Of a stretch of 64,000 bases of DNA, positions 8,108 to 16,693 are shown in pieces (the stretch's first letter is position 1; each line of letters starts with the position of its first letter). The position numbers and the translations under genes are program-made. The notes below the pieces were generated by a model, which did not search any database, was not told the origin of the DNA, and saw only the letters and a list, made by a program, of their open reading frames with translations. Source of the stretch: Methanolacinia sp964465295 (GTDB lineage: Archaea; Halobacteriota; Methanomicrobia; Methanomicrobiales; Methanomicrobiaceae); NCBI GenBank assembly GCA_964465295.1, contig CAYXKC010000002.1, positions 1-64,000 of the forward strand, read 5' to 3'.

Positions 8108-8425
8108 TTGAAATTTCTGGCAGATCACAAACCAAACCAAAATAATGAAGAAGCAATAATACGGGTAAAACTTCCAAGTTCCAAGAAAAGAGAGATGTTT
8201 GCGACCGCGGACCTGATGCTCGGGGCAAATCATATCCGTGTAAGATGCTATGACGGCGTGACGAGAACGGGCCGTATCAAAGGAAAGATCAAGAAGCGCG
8301 TATGGATTCGCGAAGGCGATGTTCTTATCGTTGTTCCCTGGGATTTCCAGGATGAAAAGTGCGATATTATATACCGTTATACCCGGCCCCAGGTCGAGTG
8401 GCTTAGAAAAAATAATTACCTGTAA
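8108..8425 (+). CDS. eif1A: Translation initiation factor aIF1A
   Basis: About 105 residues with an OB fold: IRVKLPSSKKREMF, LGANHIRVRCYDGVTR, IKGKIKKRVWIREGDVL and WDFQDEKCDIIYRY are the conserved strands of archaeal/eukaryotic IF1A, which binds the small subunit A site during initiation. The start is ambiguous. GGAG at 8104-8107 touches the TTG at 8108, too close for pairing, but is 9 bases from a CTG at 8117 that would give a protein starting ADHKPNQ. There is no ATG before the conserved region. A TATA-like ATAAATATA lies at about 8068. Confidence 0.93.
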   Translation: MKFLADHKPNQNNEEAIIRVKLPSSKKREMFATADLMLGANHIRVRCYDGVTRTGRIKGKIKKRVWIREGDVLIVVPWDFQDEKCDIIYRYTRPQVEWLRKNNYL

Positions 8426-8436
8426 ATTCAGGTTTT

Positions 8437-9219
8437 TTATAGACTTTCTATTTTGATATCATATTCCTTAACTACCAGTCTCTCGACATCTGTGAATTGA
8501 TAGTTATTGCTCCCTGAGGGATTCTCTGCAAATCCAACCGACTCTCCTGTAAGGTAATTCCTCCACGCAACAGAGTAGTCGTCATCCGGATCAGGAGCAT
8601 AGGTGACGGTTATCAGTGTCGGGCCGCCGTAGGTTACATCGGTTGTAACGGGAGGTGTCTTCATGCTCATCTGAACGGTCCCAACCCCTGTTTCATAATA
8701 TTTCTTATCGGCATTTATTGTCATCAGGTACATTACAAGTGTCTTCTCGTCATCGGCGAAGAACCATCTGGGCTCTGCCACCATCACTGATCCGCCCTGT
8801 AATCTGGCTCTCTTCATAACTGCACCGTTCATAAGGGTAAGTACTGCAGTTCCCTCGTCTGATATGTACTGGATCTCTCCCGGATTATAAACAATATTGA
8901 CTCCTGCACCATCCGTTATTGTAAAAGTATGTCCTGAGGAAGCGGAACTTATCGTACTGAGTGTGCCTCCCGACACCTTGATCGTCGAATCCCTGTAGGG
9001 AACATTGCTGAAGGTAAGGATCTTCATATCGTTCTGGATTGCGATCATTGCCTGCTCCATGTTTCTCTCGTCAGAACTGATCTGGGTCTCGATAAGCATC
9101 GGGTATCCTACAAGAGAGACCATTGCGATTCCTGTAAGCACGATTGTAAACATTATCAGGAAACCTATGGCTTCCGAGACTCCCTCATTGTTGGTTTCGT
9201 TCTTTTGCATCATATTCAA
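8437..9219 (-). CDS. Type IV pilin-like secreted protein (last gene of pilin cluster)
   Basis: A 260-residue protein with a short polar leader, then EGVSEAIGFLIMFTIVLTG, which is the prepilin-peptidase type (class III) signal with its hydrophobic assembly helix. A beta-rich external domain of about 220 residues follows. It overlaps the upstream gene by four bases (ATGA). Similar clusters of small pilin-like proteins of unknown function (DUF72xx-type families in halophiles and methanogens) are known. Whether they form a pilus, a pseudopilus or an adhesion complex is not shown here. Confidence 0.7.
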   Translation of the reverse strand: MNMMQKNETNNEGVSEAIGFLIMFTIVLTGIAMVSLVGYPMLIETQISSDERNMEQAMIAIQNDMKILTFSNVPYRDSTIKVSGGTLSTISSASSGHTFTITDGAGVNIVYNPGEIQYISDEGTAVLTLMNGAVMKRARLQGGSVMVAEPRWFFADDEKTLVMYLMTINADKKYYETGVGTVQMSMKTPPVTTDVTYGGPTLITVTYAPDPDDDYSVAWRNYLTGESVGFAENPSGSNNYQFTDVERLVVKEYDIKIESL

Positions 9220-9698
9220 ACTCCGCTTGAATCATAAATTATCCTGTTAATTCCTGTCCCTGTTGTATTGCCTGTAACTGCCTTGGTTGCACCAATTCCC
9301 GAGATTGAAATCAGGCTTTTGACGTTTCCGTCAGTAACAATTATCTGTTGGGCGGCACCGGTTGCAGAAGGGTCCATTTTAACGGTATAGTCATCGTTAG
9401 CAACATCCTCCGGCAGGTCAAATTTCGTCACTATTCTTCCGTTTCCAGGGGATACGACATAAAGGTCGACAATTCTTACACTCACACCATTGCCGATATC
9501 AACAAAGGAATGATATTTCAGGTTATCTGAAGGCCCCTCGATTATCGCCGAATTTGTAAGAAGCGTAAGGATTATCATCATTACGACAAGAATTCCGGTG
9601 ATATTCATATATTCTACGACAGTGCTTACAGCCTCGTCCGAATCCCATTTTCCCGCCCGTTTTTTATCAGACTCTCTCAGGCATCCAGTATGTCTCAT
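9216..9698 (-). CDS. Type IV pilin-like secreted protein
   Basis: A 160-residue protein. After a charged leader (SDKKRAGKWDSDEAVS) comes VVEYMNITGILVVMMIILTLL, a pilin-like hydrophobic helix, then a small beta-rich domain. The 5' end overlaps the upstream gene by 32 bases and the 3' end the downstream gene by four, indicating co-translation. The start is not certain because no clear ribosome-binding site precedes the ATG at 9698. Confidence 0.65.
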   Translation of the reverse strand: MRHTGCLRESDKKRAGKWDSDEAVSTVVEYMNITGILVVMMIILTLLTNSAIIEGPSDNLKYHSFVDIGNGVSVRIVDLYVVSPGNGRIVTKFDLPEDVANDDYTVKMDPSATGAAQQIIVTDGNVKSLISISGIGATKAVTGNTTGTGINRIIYDSSGV

Positions 9699-10047
9699 TG
9701 TATTTAGTCACCCCGTTGTTGAAATGAATCTCAATCTCATCATAGTTGTAATAGATATCCGTGTATTTGTCGTCGATTATGCTATATCGGGTAACGGCAT
9801 TCATCCGGTCCATTGTCAGGATACTGAGGTCTTTTTCAAGATTAAATGAATCCCCCTCCTTTGCAAGATCGATTACGACATTATGTACTTCTGATATCTC
9901 ATTCTTTGGAAACTCCAGTACGGCCTCAGAAGTTGTCTGCCCGACAGTCACCGACTGGTTGACGATAATTGCAAGGAAGAAAAGCGAGACGCTGATGATA
10001 AATCCCATCAGCACGATCCACTGCCCTTCATCATTCAGTCTCTCCAT
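9667..10047 (-). CDS. Small pilin-like membrane-anchored protein
   Basis: A 126-residue protein starting MERLNDEGQW and followed at once by one hydrophobic segment (about residues 11-30, VLMGFIISVSLFFLAIIVNQ). The remaining 95 residues are extracellular and rich in acidic and aromatic residues (YTDIYYNYDEIEIHF). The layout matches minor pilin-like proteins of archaeal clusters. It overlaps both neighbours in the same operon. Confidence 0.65.
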   Translation of the reverse strand: MERLNDEGQWIVLMGFIISVSLFFLAIIVNQSVTVGQTTSEAVLEFPKNEISEVHNVVIDLAKEGDSFNLEKDLSILTMDRMNAVTRYSIIDDKYTDIYYNYDEIEIHFNNGVTKYNETYWMPERV

Positions 10048-10580
10048 AATCTTACCTCCACCCTGAATATTCTGTCCTGTCCGCCGGCTTCCACCATTAC
10101 GAGACGCCCTGTGCTTATTGCAGGCTGCCTGGAGATCTCACTCCCTTTTGGCCAGGATTCATCGGTACCGCTGTCTCCGAGCTGGTAGGTTTTAACTTTG
10201 TCGGTACCTATCTCCCTATAATAAACTGTGGCATTGTACCTGATGGAATCCACTATCTCAGATGCCCCGGTCCCTCTTCTCAGCTCATCTTCGAATGCCG
10301 TTTTGAAATCAGATCTTGCAGTGTTGGCAGATGCACCGCCGTTGTATACCATTTCTGTAAGTTCCTTAAGTCTGCTGGGCTGGTCTTCCCCGTTTGGAGT
10401 ATCCATCATAAGAAGTGCGTCGCTTCCCAGCTGTTTGAGCTGCATATCGGAAATATGGGCATCTCCCGGGGTATAGACATTGATAGATCCCATCACGATA
10501 AAGGCGGTTGAAAGCATGATTAAGCCTGCAACAAGGCCCTCAATCGTAAACAGCTCTCCGGAATCATCCCTGACTACCAT
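10035..10580 (-). CDS. Pilin-like secreted protein
   Basis: A 181-residue protein. VVRDDSGELFTIEGLVAGLIMLSTAFIVM is a polar leader plus hydrophobic helix of the type IV pilin kind, with a Glu near position 5 of the mature form. The outer domain has KQLGSDALLMMDTPN and ends in a strand resembling an R-x-RVEVRLWRD tail. It overlaps the upstream gene by 7 and the downstream gene by 13 bases. Confidence 0.65.
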   Translation of the reverse strand: MVVRDDSGELFTIEGLVAGLIMLSTAFIVMGSINVYTPGDAHISDMQLKQLGSDALLMMDTPNGEDQPSRLKELTEMVYNGGASANTARSDFKTAFEDELRRGTGASEIVDSIRYNATVYYREIGTDKVKTYQLGDSGTDESWPKGSEISRQPAISTGRLVMVEAGGQDRIFRVEVRLWRD

Positions 10581-11614
10581 ATGAACACCTCCATAACACC
10601 ATCCCTAAGGTATGGCCTGGTCATATAGAGATTGCTTGTGTAATCATAGGGTATATCTCCCGAGAAATAGTAATGGGGGATTGTCTCGTCGGGAACAAAT
10701 TCATAAGTCATGTTGAATACAAGAGACAGTGAAGTCCCGATTTCATCAGAATACATCAGCGGAGGGTACATTTCAACTTTAAATTCGGATGTATCTGTAA
10801 TTAAAAACGGCCCCTGCATAGTATGCAGCACACCGTCAATATAGAACCTGTAGGTTTCGTTGTGGTACAGACTGTATAGCATCGGTACCTCTATACCGTT
10901 CTTTTTTAACCTGACTTTATCAAGAGTCACAACCGTCACATCTGACCGGTTGATGGATTCTGTGAAGTTGGAGATCGTAATTGTGGCAGGTTCGGCTTGT
11001 GGCATGAACCTGTATGCTTCTTTTTTGGATTTGTTCTGCAGTTCGTTATAATCGAATGATACAGAGAATCCGGTATAGATCTTCGGGTTGAGTGCTGTTA
11101 TATAATCACTGGTCTTGTTGAAATCACCGCAGTTTATTTTTGCCTCACCCGGTTCCTTGACCTTCACAAGCCTTCTCATATAACCTGAACTTGAATCCGG
11201 CGCTATAAACCCTGTTTCTATAGCAGGATCGCTTTCAATCTTTAATGATACGTTGTAGTAATAGGGAAGATCCCCGAAGATGACCTTTGACCTGTAATCG
11301 TCTTCAGTAAGGGTCAGGTCGTCTTTTAGATTGTAAAAAGCGTTCAATTTTTGTTTTGAGAGGATATTTGGCGATTCAGACGATACGGCAAGGCCAAGTC
11401 TGGAGATCTCGGATTTGTGGGCAGTGTCATACTGTTCCCAGGACGTACCAAGGACCGGCCATCCCGGATCTTCGCAGAGGATGACAGATGTCCTGTAAGA
11501 TACGGCGTCGTAATCGATCTTTGCGCTCTGGAGCCCTGCAAATATCCCGGGGACCATCATCAGGACCATTATGAGTGCAAGCAAAAAGATGGAAAACCCT
11601 ATAAGGAAATCCAT
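10574..11614 (-). CDS. Pilin-like secreted protein (largest of the cluster)
   Basis: A 346-residue protein from the ATG at 11614: MDFLIGFSIFLLALIMVLMM and then a 310-residue beta-rich exterior. The frame stays open upstream of this ATG and encodes KPGEEKERGVLS, which together with MDFLIGF makes a textbook prepilin leader and cleavage region. A CTG at 11651-11653, placed 10 bases after GGGGAG, could be the true start. The listed ATG is therefore a conservative choice. Confidence 0.65.
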   Translation of the reverse strand: MDFLIGFSIFLLALIMVLMMVPGIFAGLQSAKIDYDAVSYRTSVILCEDPGWPVLGTSWEQYDTAHKSEISRLGLAVSSESPNILSKQKLNAFYNLKDDLTLTEDDYRSKVIFGDLPYYYNVSLKIESDPAIETGFIAPDSSSGYMRRLVKVKEPGEAKINCGDFNKTSDYITALNPKIYTGFSVSFDYNELQNKSKKEAYRFMPQAEPATITISNFTESINRSDVTVVTLDKVRLKKNGIEVPMLYSLYHNETYRFYIDGVLHTMQGPFLITDTSEFKVEMYPPLMYSDEIGTSLSLVFNMTYEFVPDETIPHYYFSGDIPYDYTSNLYMTRPYLRDGVMEVFIW

Positions 11615-11654
11615 CGAGAGAACACCCCGCTCTTTCTCTTCCCCTGGCTTCAGA

Positions 11655-12290
11655 TTAGATCAACTCCCCTGTATCAGCTTTGAACTTTAATTCAATTATC
11701 CTGTTATTATCCCTGATAGCAATAGAATATTCGCCATCCTTCAGGAAGAGGTCGGAGTAGGATACATTTGCCTTCAGGTAATTATCTGTTAACAGATCCC
11801 TGTTTTTAGTGAAAAGCTCTTCCGGCAGGAGAATATTTTCCAGAATTATTTCGTCCTCTGAAAGTGGTCCCGGCCAGACTATATTCCTCCACTGGCGGTC
11901 CGAGTATGTTAAAAGGCGCGTCTCTCCGTCCTTTCTCCCGCCTATCAGCCAGGAGTCGGCACGTCCTTCAATTCCGACTCCCGTTCCCATAACCTGGTAA
12001 TATGTCACATTATCCGCTTCGATAAGGCCTTCAACATTCTGCATGTAAAGATCTTCTATCGCTGCAGTAAGGAATTTTCCTCCTTTATTCGGCAGAATTT
12101 CACCCGTCTGATCCCCGCCCGGCATTCCGGCTGCAGATACAGTGGGTGTCGGAGTGACAGAAGGCCTGTAGAAACTGCTGTCTTTGAGGTATTGCTCGTA
12201 ATCAACCTCTTTAATCGTAATACAACCGCATATTCCAACCACAGCCAGAATAATAAAAATTATTAGTATTGAATTATATTTTTTTAACAC
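11655..12290 (-). CDS. Secreted lipoprotein, first gene of the pilin-like cluster
   Basis: A 211-residue protein with an N-terminal signal (MLKKYNSILIIFIILAVV) and lipobox GICGC. A Thr/Pro/Ser linker follows, then about 140 residues with no family I recognise, including SWLIGGRKDGETRLLTY and a beta-strand pattern. It ends 40 bases before the pilin-like gene at 11614, so it is probably co-transcribed and may be a surface component of the same assembly. Confidence 0.65.
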   Translation of the reverse strand: MLKKYNSILIIFIILAVVGICGCITIKEVDYEQYLKDSSFYRPSVTPTPTVSAAGMPGGDQTGEILPNKGGKFLTAAIEDLYMQNVEGLIEADNVTYYQVMGTGVGIEGRADSWLIGGRKDGETRLLTYSDRQWRNIVWPGPLSEDEIILENILLPEELFTKNRDLLTDNYLKANVSYSDLFLKDGEYSIAIRDNNRIIELKFKADTGELI

Positions 12291-12362
12291 CGTCGAGTAC
12301 CCCTGGATCAGTATAATAAAAATGTATCTGGAATAGTTAATAAAACAATTCCTACCCTGCAG

Positions 12363-12425
12363 CCCGGTTGAAAAAAACTATGTTATTTTTACAATAAAAG
12401 AAATTATTTTTTTTAAAAGCGCAAT
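12363..12425 (-). terminator. T-rich tract after the DUF1015 gene
   Basis: On the minus strand, the stop codon at 12426 is followed by several T runs, including one of eight (plus-strand A/T blocks at about 12406-12413). T-rich tracts are archaeal terminators. This also separates the DUF1015 gene from the lipoprotein/pilin operon downstream. Confidence 0.4.
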
Positions 12426-13685
12426 TTATTCAAGACTATGCAGAGTGAGTCCCGATAAAAGCTTGGGTTCGAACCATGTTGATTTTGGGGGCATAATGTT
12501 GCCTTCGTCGGCTATCCTGAGTACCGTTTCGACCTGAACAGGTTGCATTGAGAAAGCAACGGCAAATTCTCCGCTTTTTACGCGGTCCTCAAGGTCGGAG
12601 AGCGGCCTTGCGCCGCCGAGGTACTGGAGCCTCGGGTCTCCTCTTGGATCACTTATGCCAAGCAGATCCTCCATGACCCTCTTCTGGAGCACGGATACGT
12701 CCAGTGATCCGATGGTATCTTCCGGATTTTCAACCGGGCATGAGAGTTCATGCCACTCACCTTTTATATACATGTGGAATATGTGATACGGGGATTCCTG
12801 CTCCTTTAATGGGGGAATCCTGAATACCGTGTCGTCTATGGGGCCGTATCTCCGGATTGAGAATATTTCTTCAAGGGCTTTTATGAATGAATCCGGGGAG
12901 TAATTCCCGAGATCGGTGACCAGCCTGGAGTAGCCATGGATCTTTACACGATTCTCGGCGAAGATTACAGCCATAAATCTCCGTGCCTCTTCTGTTGCAG
13001 TTCCATTTTTCCTGCGCTTCAGTGCGACGTTAACAGATGACTTTGCCCTGTGGTGACCGTCGGCGATATACAGTGCATCGATCTTCTCAAACATCCCTGT
13101 TATCTTTTTTAGCTCCTCTTCTCCGCAGATCCTGAACACTTCGTGAACAACACCGTTATCCATCTTTACTATCGAATCCGGCTCTCCTTCAGGGATAAGA
13201 GATTCAATATAGTGAAAGACGTCGCCGGGATCGCGGTAAAGGAGGACTACAAGTCCCGTATGAGTGTTTGTAACATCTATATGCGTAGTCCTGTCGATCT
13301 CCTTGTCGTAGCGGGTAAGTTCGTGCTTCTTTATCCTGTCGTTGAGATAATCGTCAACAGAGACGTTTGCAACGAATCCCGTGTAGATGCTTCCGCCCTG
13401 CTTGACCCTGTATAGATATATCCCGGGTTTGTCGTCCCTGATTAAAAGGCCCCTCGCGATCATCGATTCAAGGTTCTTCTTCGCCTCTATATAGACCTCC
13501 TTTGATTCAGCCGGAGCGTCGGGTAGAACGGCATCGGAACGGATTACCTTCATGAAGGAGTCGGGATGCTTCTCTATACATTCCATTGCCTCTTTTCTGC
13601 TCACAACGTCGTAAGGGACCGAGGCAATCTCTCCGGCATCCTTTGATGCAGGCCTGATTGCGGGGAAACTGAATATTTTTACCAT
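12426..13685 (-). CDS. DUF1015 family protein
   Basis: A 419-residue protein. I start it at the ATG at 13685 (VKIFSFPAIRP), which is the conserved beginning of the family; a longer open frame upstream reads as noise. Family marks are DVVSRKEAMECI, the central YIADGHHRAKSS motif, and RRFMAVIFAENRV. The D-G-H-H-R motif suggests relation to the ParB/SerK-like fold, some members of which phosphorylate serine. Biochemical function of this family in methanogens is not settled. It is monocistronic and divergent from rimI. Confidence 0.8.
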   Translation of the reverse strand: MVKIFSFPAIRPASKDAGEIASVPYDVVSRKEAMECIEKHPDSFMKVIRSDAVLPDAPAESKEVYIEAKKNLESMIARGLLIRDDKPGIYLYRVKQGGSIYTGFVANVSVDDYLNDRIKKHELTRYDKEIDRTTHIDVTNTHTGLVVLLYRDPGDVFHYIESLIPEGEPDSIVKMDNGVVHEVFRICGEEELKKITGMFEKIDALYIADGHHRAKSSVNVALKRRKNGTATEEARRFMAVIFAENRVKIHGYSRLVTDLGNYSPDSFIKALEEIFSIRRYGPIDDTVFRIPPLKEQESPYHIFHMYIKGEWHELSCPVENPEDTIGSLDVSVLQKRVMEDLLGISDPRGDPRLQYLGGARPLSDLEDRVKSGEFAVAFSMQPVQVETVLRIADEGNIMPPKSTWFEPKLLSGLTLHSLE

Positions 13686-13819
13686 AATTTGAGTTCCTCT
13701 TGCGGTGAAATTATGTTGATTTTCCCTTAGTATTATATTGTTAAATCTAATATGACTATCCGCCCAATAATATGTCACAGCCTGCATGCAACTTTTGCAT
13801 GGTATAATACGGATGCAAT

Positions 13820-14281
13820 ATGGATACAGATGAAATATTAATCTCCCGTGCGGCAAGAGCCGACATACCCGGGATTGTGGAGCTTGAGAGGAAACTTTTT
13901 CCCGATCCCTGGGACGAACAGGCGTTTTTGGATGTGCTTTTTTATTATTCCAATACCTTCTTCACACTGAAAGGTGGCGAAAAGGTCGTCGGTTTTGTTA
14001 CAGCCGGGATCGAGGATACCTCCGAAGCCGTCTACGGTCATGTCATGAATCTCGCTGTAGTCCCTGAATTACGCAAAAGGGGTCTTGGCGGACGGCTGAT
14101 GCAGAGGATAGAATATGAATTCCTCGTATGCGGAGCCGAAGGTTCCCAGCTTGAGGTGCGTGTATCCAACGATGACGCAATCAGTTTCTATAAAAAACTG
14201 GGATATTCACAGGTCATGGTTATTGGCGGGTATTACAACAACGGCGAGGACGCTGTATTAATGATGAAGTGGTTTGAGTAG
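13820..14281 (+). CDS. rimI: Ribosomal-protein-alanine/N-terminal acetyltransferase RimI
   Basis: A 153-residue GNAT protein. PDPWDEQAF after the first helix, HVMNLAVVPELRKRGLGGRLM (acetyl-CoA loop RKRGLG), LEVRVSNDDAISFYKKLGY and a GGYYNNGEDAVLMMKW ending are the standard RimI/archaeal Ard1 signature. Archaeal homologues acetylate protein N-termini. It is divergent from the DUF1015 gene with a 134-base intergenic region. Confidence 0.88.
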   Translation: MDTDEILISRAARADIPGIVELERKLFPDPWDEQAFLDVLFYYSNTFFTLKGGEKVVGFVTAGIEDTSEAVYGHVMNLAVVPELRKRGLGGRLMQRIEYEFLVCGAEGSQLEVRVSNDDAISFYKKLGYSQVMVIGGYYNNGEDAVLMMKWFE

Positions 14282-14376
14282 TCTCAGTTGAGGCGGCCCT
14301 CCCTCCTGCTCCGAAATAGCGTTTGAATTCATCTATTGTGGTCCGGCTCTTTCAATAACTGAAGATATCAGTTATT

Positions 14377-14763
14377 TCAATTCCCGGCAATACCTCTCTC
14401 TTCAAAGACCTCGGATGCCGCGTATATTGCATTCAGTGCCGCAGGGTAGCCTGCATATACGCTCATCGTAATGAAGATCTCAAGAACCTCGTCCTTTTTA
14501 AGACCGGCATTCAGTGCCGCATTTATATGGGACTTCAGTTGCGGGGCTGCAAAGCCCAGGGTGCATATCGCACCAAGGATGGCGGTCTCCCTCATCCTGG
14601 GGTCGAGATATGAATCGTCATATATGTAGTTGAAGGGATATTCGGCAAGAGCCCTTGCCATCCGGGGAGAAATAGCCTTCACTCTTTCATAAACACCCCT
14701 GCCTGCCTCACCGTTAATCCTGATCAGGTTCTCCAGGCCCCTCTCCATTCTGTCATCGTCCAT
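14377..14763 (-). CDS. Carboxymuconolactone decarboxylase (CMD/AhpD-like) family protein
   Basis: A 128-residue all-helical protein: RETAILGAICTLGFAAPQLKSH, AALNAGLKKDEVLEI and VYAGYPAALNAI match the gamma-carboxymuconolactone decarboxylase family. It has no CxxC redox pair of AhpD, so peroxidase-type chemistry is unlikely. In methanogens these proteins have no known aromatic pathway context. Function unknown. Confidence 0.85.
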   Translation of the reverse strand: MDDDRMERGLENLIRINGEAGRGVYERVKAISPRMARALAEYPFNYIYDDSYLDPRMRETAILGAICTLGFAAPQLKSHINAALNAGLKKDEVLEIFITMSVYAGYPAALNAIYAASEVFEERGIAGN

Positions 14764-14827
14764 AATCTCTCTTCAGGTATTATCAGCATTAAATATTCCC
14801 GCAAAAGAGTCCCGATTAAAAAAAAGA

Positions 14828-15664
14828 TTAATTGTTTTTCATATGCACGTCGACCTGGGGGAACGGAATGCTGATTCCGGCCTCGTAGAGTCCGTCATAT
14901 ATCATTTTTAAAACGTCTGATTTGACAGGATAATAGTCGTCGGTGTCAACCCATACCCTGAGTTGCAGGATTACTGCAGAGTCTGCCATCTCCTTGAAGC
15001 GGACTATGGGCTCAGGGTCTTTGTGAAGCTTTGGGTGTTCGCCCGCTACTTTAAGTGCGACATTGAATGCATCCTGTATATCCGTGTCGTAGGCAACCCC
15101 GTAATCGGCTACAATCTGTCTTGCGGGCATTCTCGTTACATTGGTAATAGGGCTGTTCCATACCTGTCCGTTGGGAATTATTACGCGGGTATTGTCGAGC
15201 TGTTTGATCTCGGTAGCCATAATGTTCATATCCATTACTACACCGTGTTTTCCGGCGAGATCCACTTCGTCGTTGAGATCGTATGCCTTTGACGCGGCAA
15301 TCCAGACTCCTGATGCAAGGTTGTTTATAGTGTCCTTCATTCCGAAGCTGATGATAATGGAGATGAATGCAAATATACTCAGGATATAGACTCCGACATC
15401 AAGCCCAAGTGCGGACAGAGCGAAGAGAATAACAATAATATACAAAAACAGCTTCAGCGCCTTGATTATATTGATAAGCATGAGCTTGGGCATTTTTGTA
15501 TTTTTCGAAGCATAATGGTCGATCCTGTTGACGATGATCTTCGCAATTATATACCCGGCGATAAGGACAATCAGGGCGAATACAAGATTTTCAAATGTAA
15601 TTCCGTCAAGCATCGATACATCGACCGGAGGCGCTATCGATTCGAGAGAGGACAAATCTGCCAT
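14828..15664 (-). CDS. mscS: Small-conductance mechanosensitive channel MscS
   Basis: A 278-residue channel with three membrane segments (about 24-45, 67-88, 90-112). The pore-lining third helix leads into GMKDTINNLASGVWIAASKAYDLNDEVDLAGKHG-type sequence, followed by the beta domain (NGQVWNSPITNVTR) and C-terminal ISIPFPQVDVH. It opens under membrane tension to release osmolytes. A decayed second copy of the C-terminal part of such a gene lies at 18801-18990. Confidence 0.92.
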   Translation of the reverse strand: MADLSSLESIAPPVDVSMLDGITFENLVFALIVLIAGYIIAKIIVNRIDHYASKNTKMPKLMLINIIKALKLFLYIIVILFALSALGLDVGVYILSIFAFISIIISFGMKDTINNLASGVWIAASKAYDLNDEVDLAGKHGVVMDMNIMATEIKQLDNTRVIIPNGQVWNSPITNVTRMPARQIVADYGVAYDTDIQDAFNVALKVAGEHPKLHKDPEPIVRFKEMADSAVILQLRVWVDTDDYYPVKSDVLKMIYDGLYEAGISIPFPQVDVHMKNN

Positions 15665-15734
15665 ATTAAACCACCATGGGAATAACTTCTTTTTAATGTT
15701 ATAATGATTTGTCGATTAAGGGATTGTAAAAAAT

Positions 15735-16649
15735 TTAGCGGTATTCTATGTCATATACGGCATGGTGCTGGGCGGGGGAATATGACCTGACAACTCTTTC
15801 AGAGATCTTTCCCGAAGTAAACACTTCAATAGAATCCGCCATCTCCCCCTGTTCTGACTGCAGGGTGTAAAAATGCACCATGCCTCCGCGCCTGCATAGT
15901 TTAAAGGCGGTCTCAAGGAACTCCGTGGACTTCATCGGGAGGTTCATTATTATCCTGTCAAAGCTTTCCTCCGGGAGAATATTCCCGAGATGCCGGGCAT
16001 CGGCAAGCACCGGAATTATATTCTTCTTTTTGTTGAGCCGTATGTTATCGATCAATAGGGAGACTGCGGCAGGATTTATGTCATTGGCAAAGACCAGAGA
16101 TGCATTGCCCGAAAGAGCTATTGCAAACGGACCGACGCCTGCAAAAAGATCGAGGAGCCTCTCGCCGGGCTTCATCATCCCGGAAATCCTCTGCCTCTCG
16201 TTTGCAAGCCGGGCAGAAAAGTAGGCTGCCGAAAGGTCTATGGAAAATCTCAGTCCGTACTCGGTATAATCCGTCCTTGTCGTGTTCCTGCCTGCAAGAA
16301 CCGTGTAATCCTTTGTCCGGTATTCACCTGTAACAGGGCCTTCGGAGAATATAACCGTATGAATCACCGGGCGGGAGGAGAGAAGACGCTCAGCCTCCGT
16401 GATGTCATGTTCCTGCATTATTGCGATGCCGCCGATCAATTCGTGCCGGGGAAGGGGCCGCGATTCCTCCCTTTCTTCAAATGAGGCGAAGCTTGATCCC
16501 GGCAGGTCCTTAATCACCGGGAAGAAGAGGTTTTCTTCGTCGGAGAACGGTTTTAAGGAGTTGTCGAGCAGTCCTTCTTCTGCAAGCCTTCTTCTTTCCG
16601 GCTCGCCCTGTTTCTTTGGAACTTTTATGCAGCGGTTTTCCCTTGCCAT
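15735..16649 (-). CDS. trm5: tRNA (guanine37-N1)-methyltransferase Trm5
   Basis: A 304-residue protein. An N-terminal D1-like region precedes a class I SAM methyltransferase domain: RLLDLFAGVGPFAIALS (motif I), FANDINPAAVSLL (motif II) and IIMNLPMKSTEFL (NLP motif IV, characteristic of Trm5/Tyw2). It methylates N1 of G37 in tRNAs to prevent frameshifting. A TYW2-like aminocarboxypropyl transferase is the main alternative, but the N-terminal Lys/Pro start and NLPM motif fit Trm5. Confidence 0.85.
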   Translation of the reverse strand: MARENRCIKVPKKQGEPERRRLAEEGLLDNSLKPFSDEENLFFPVIKDLPGSSFASFEEREESRPLPRHELIGGIAIMQEHDITEAERLLSSRPVIHTVIFSEGPVTGEYRTKDYTVLAGRNTTRTDYTEYGLRFSIDLSAAYFSARLANERQRISGMMKPGERLLDLFAGVGPFAIALSGNASLVFANDINPAAVSLLIDNIRLNKKKNIIPVLADARHLGNILPEESFDRIIMNLPMKSTEFLETAFKLCRRGGMVHFYTLQSEQGEMADSIEVFTSGKISERVVRSYSPAQHHAVYDIEYR

Positions 16650-16693
16650 AAGACCATTATAATATGTATACTCTTCACCAATAAGTAATCAAT

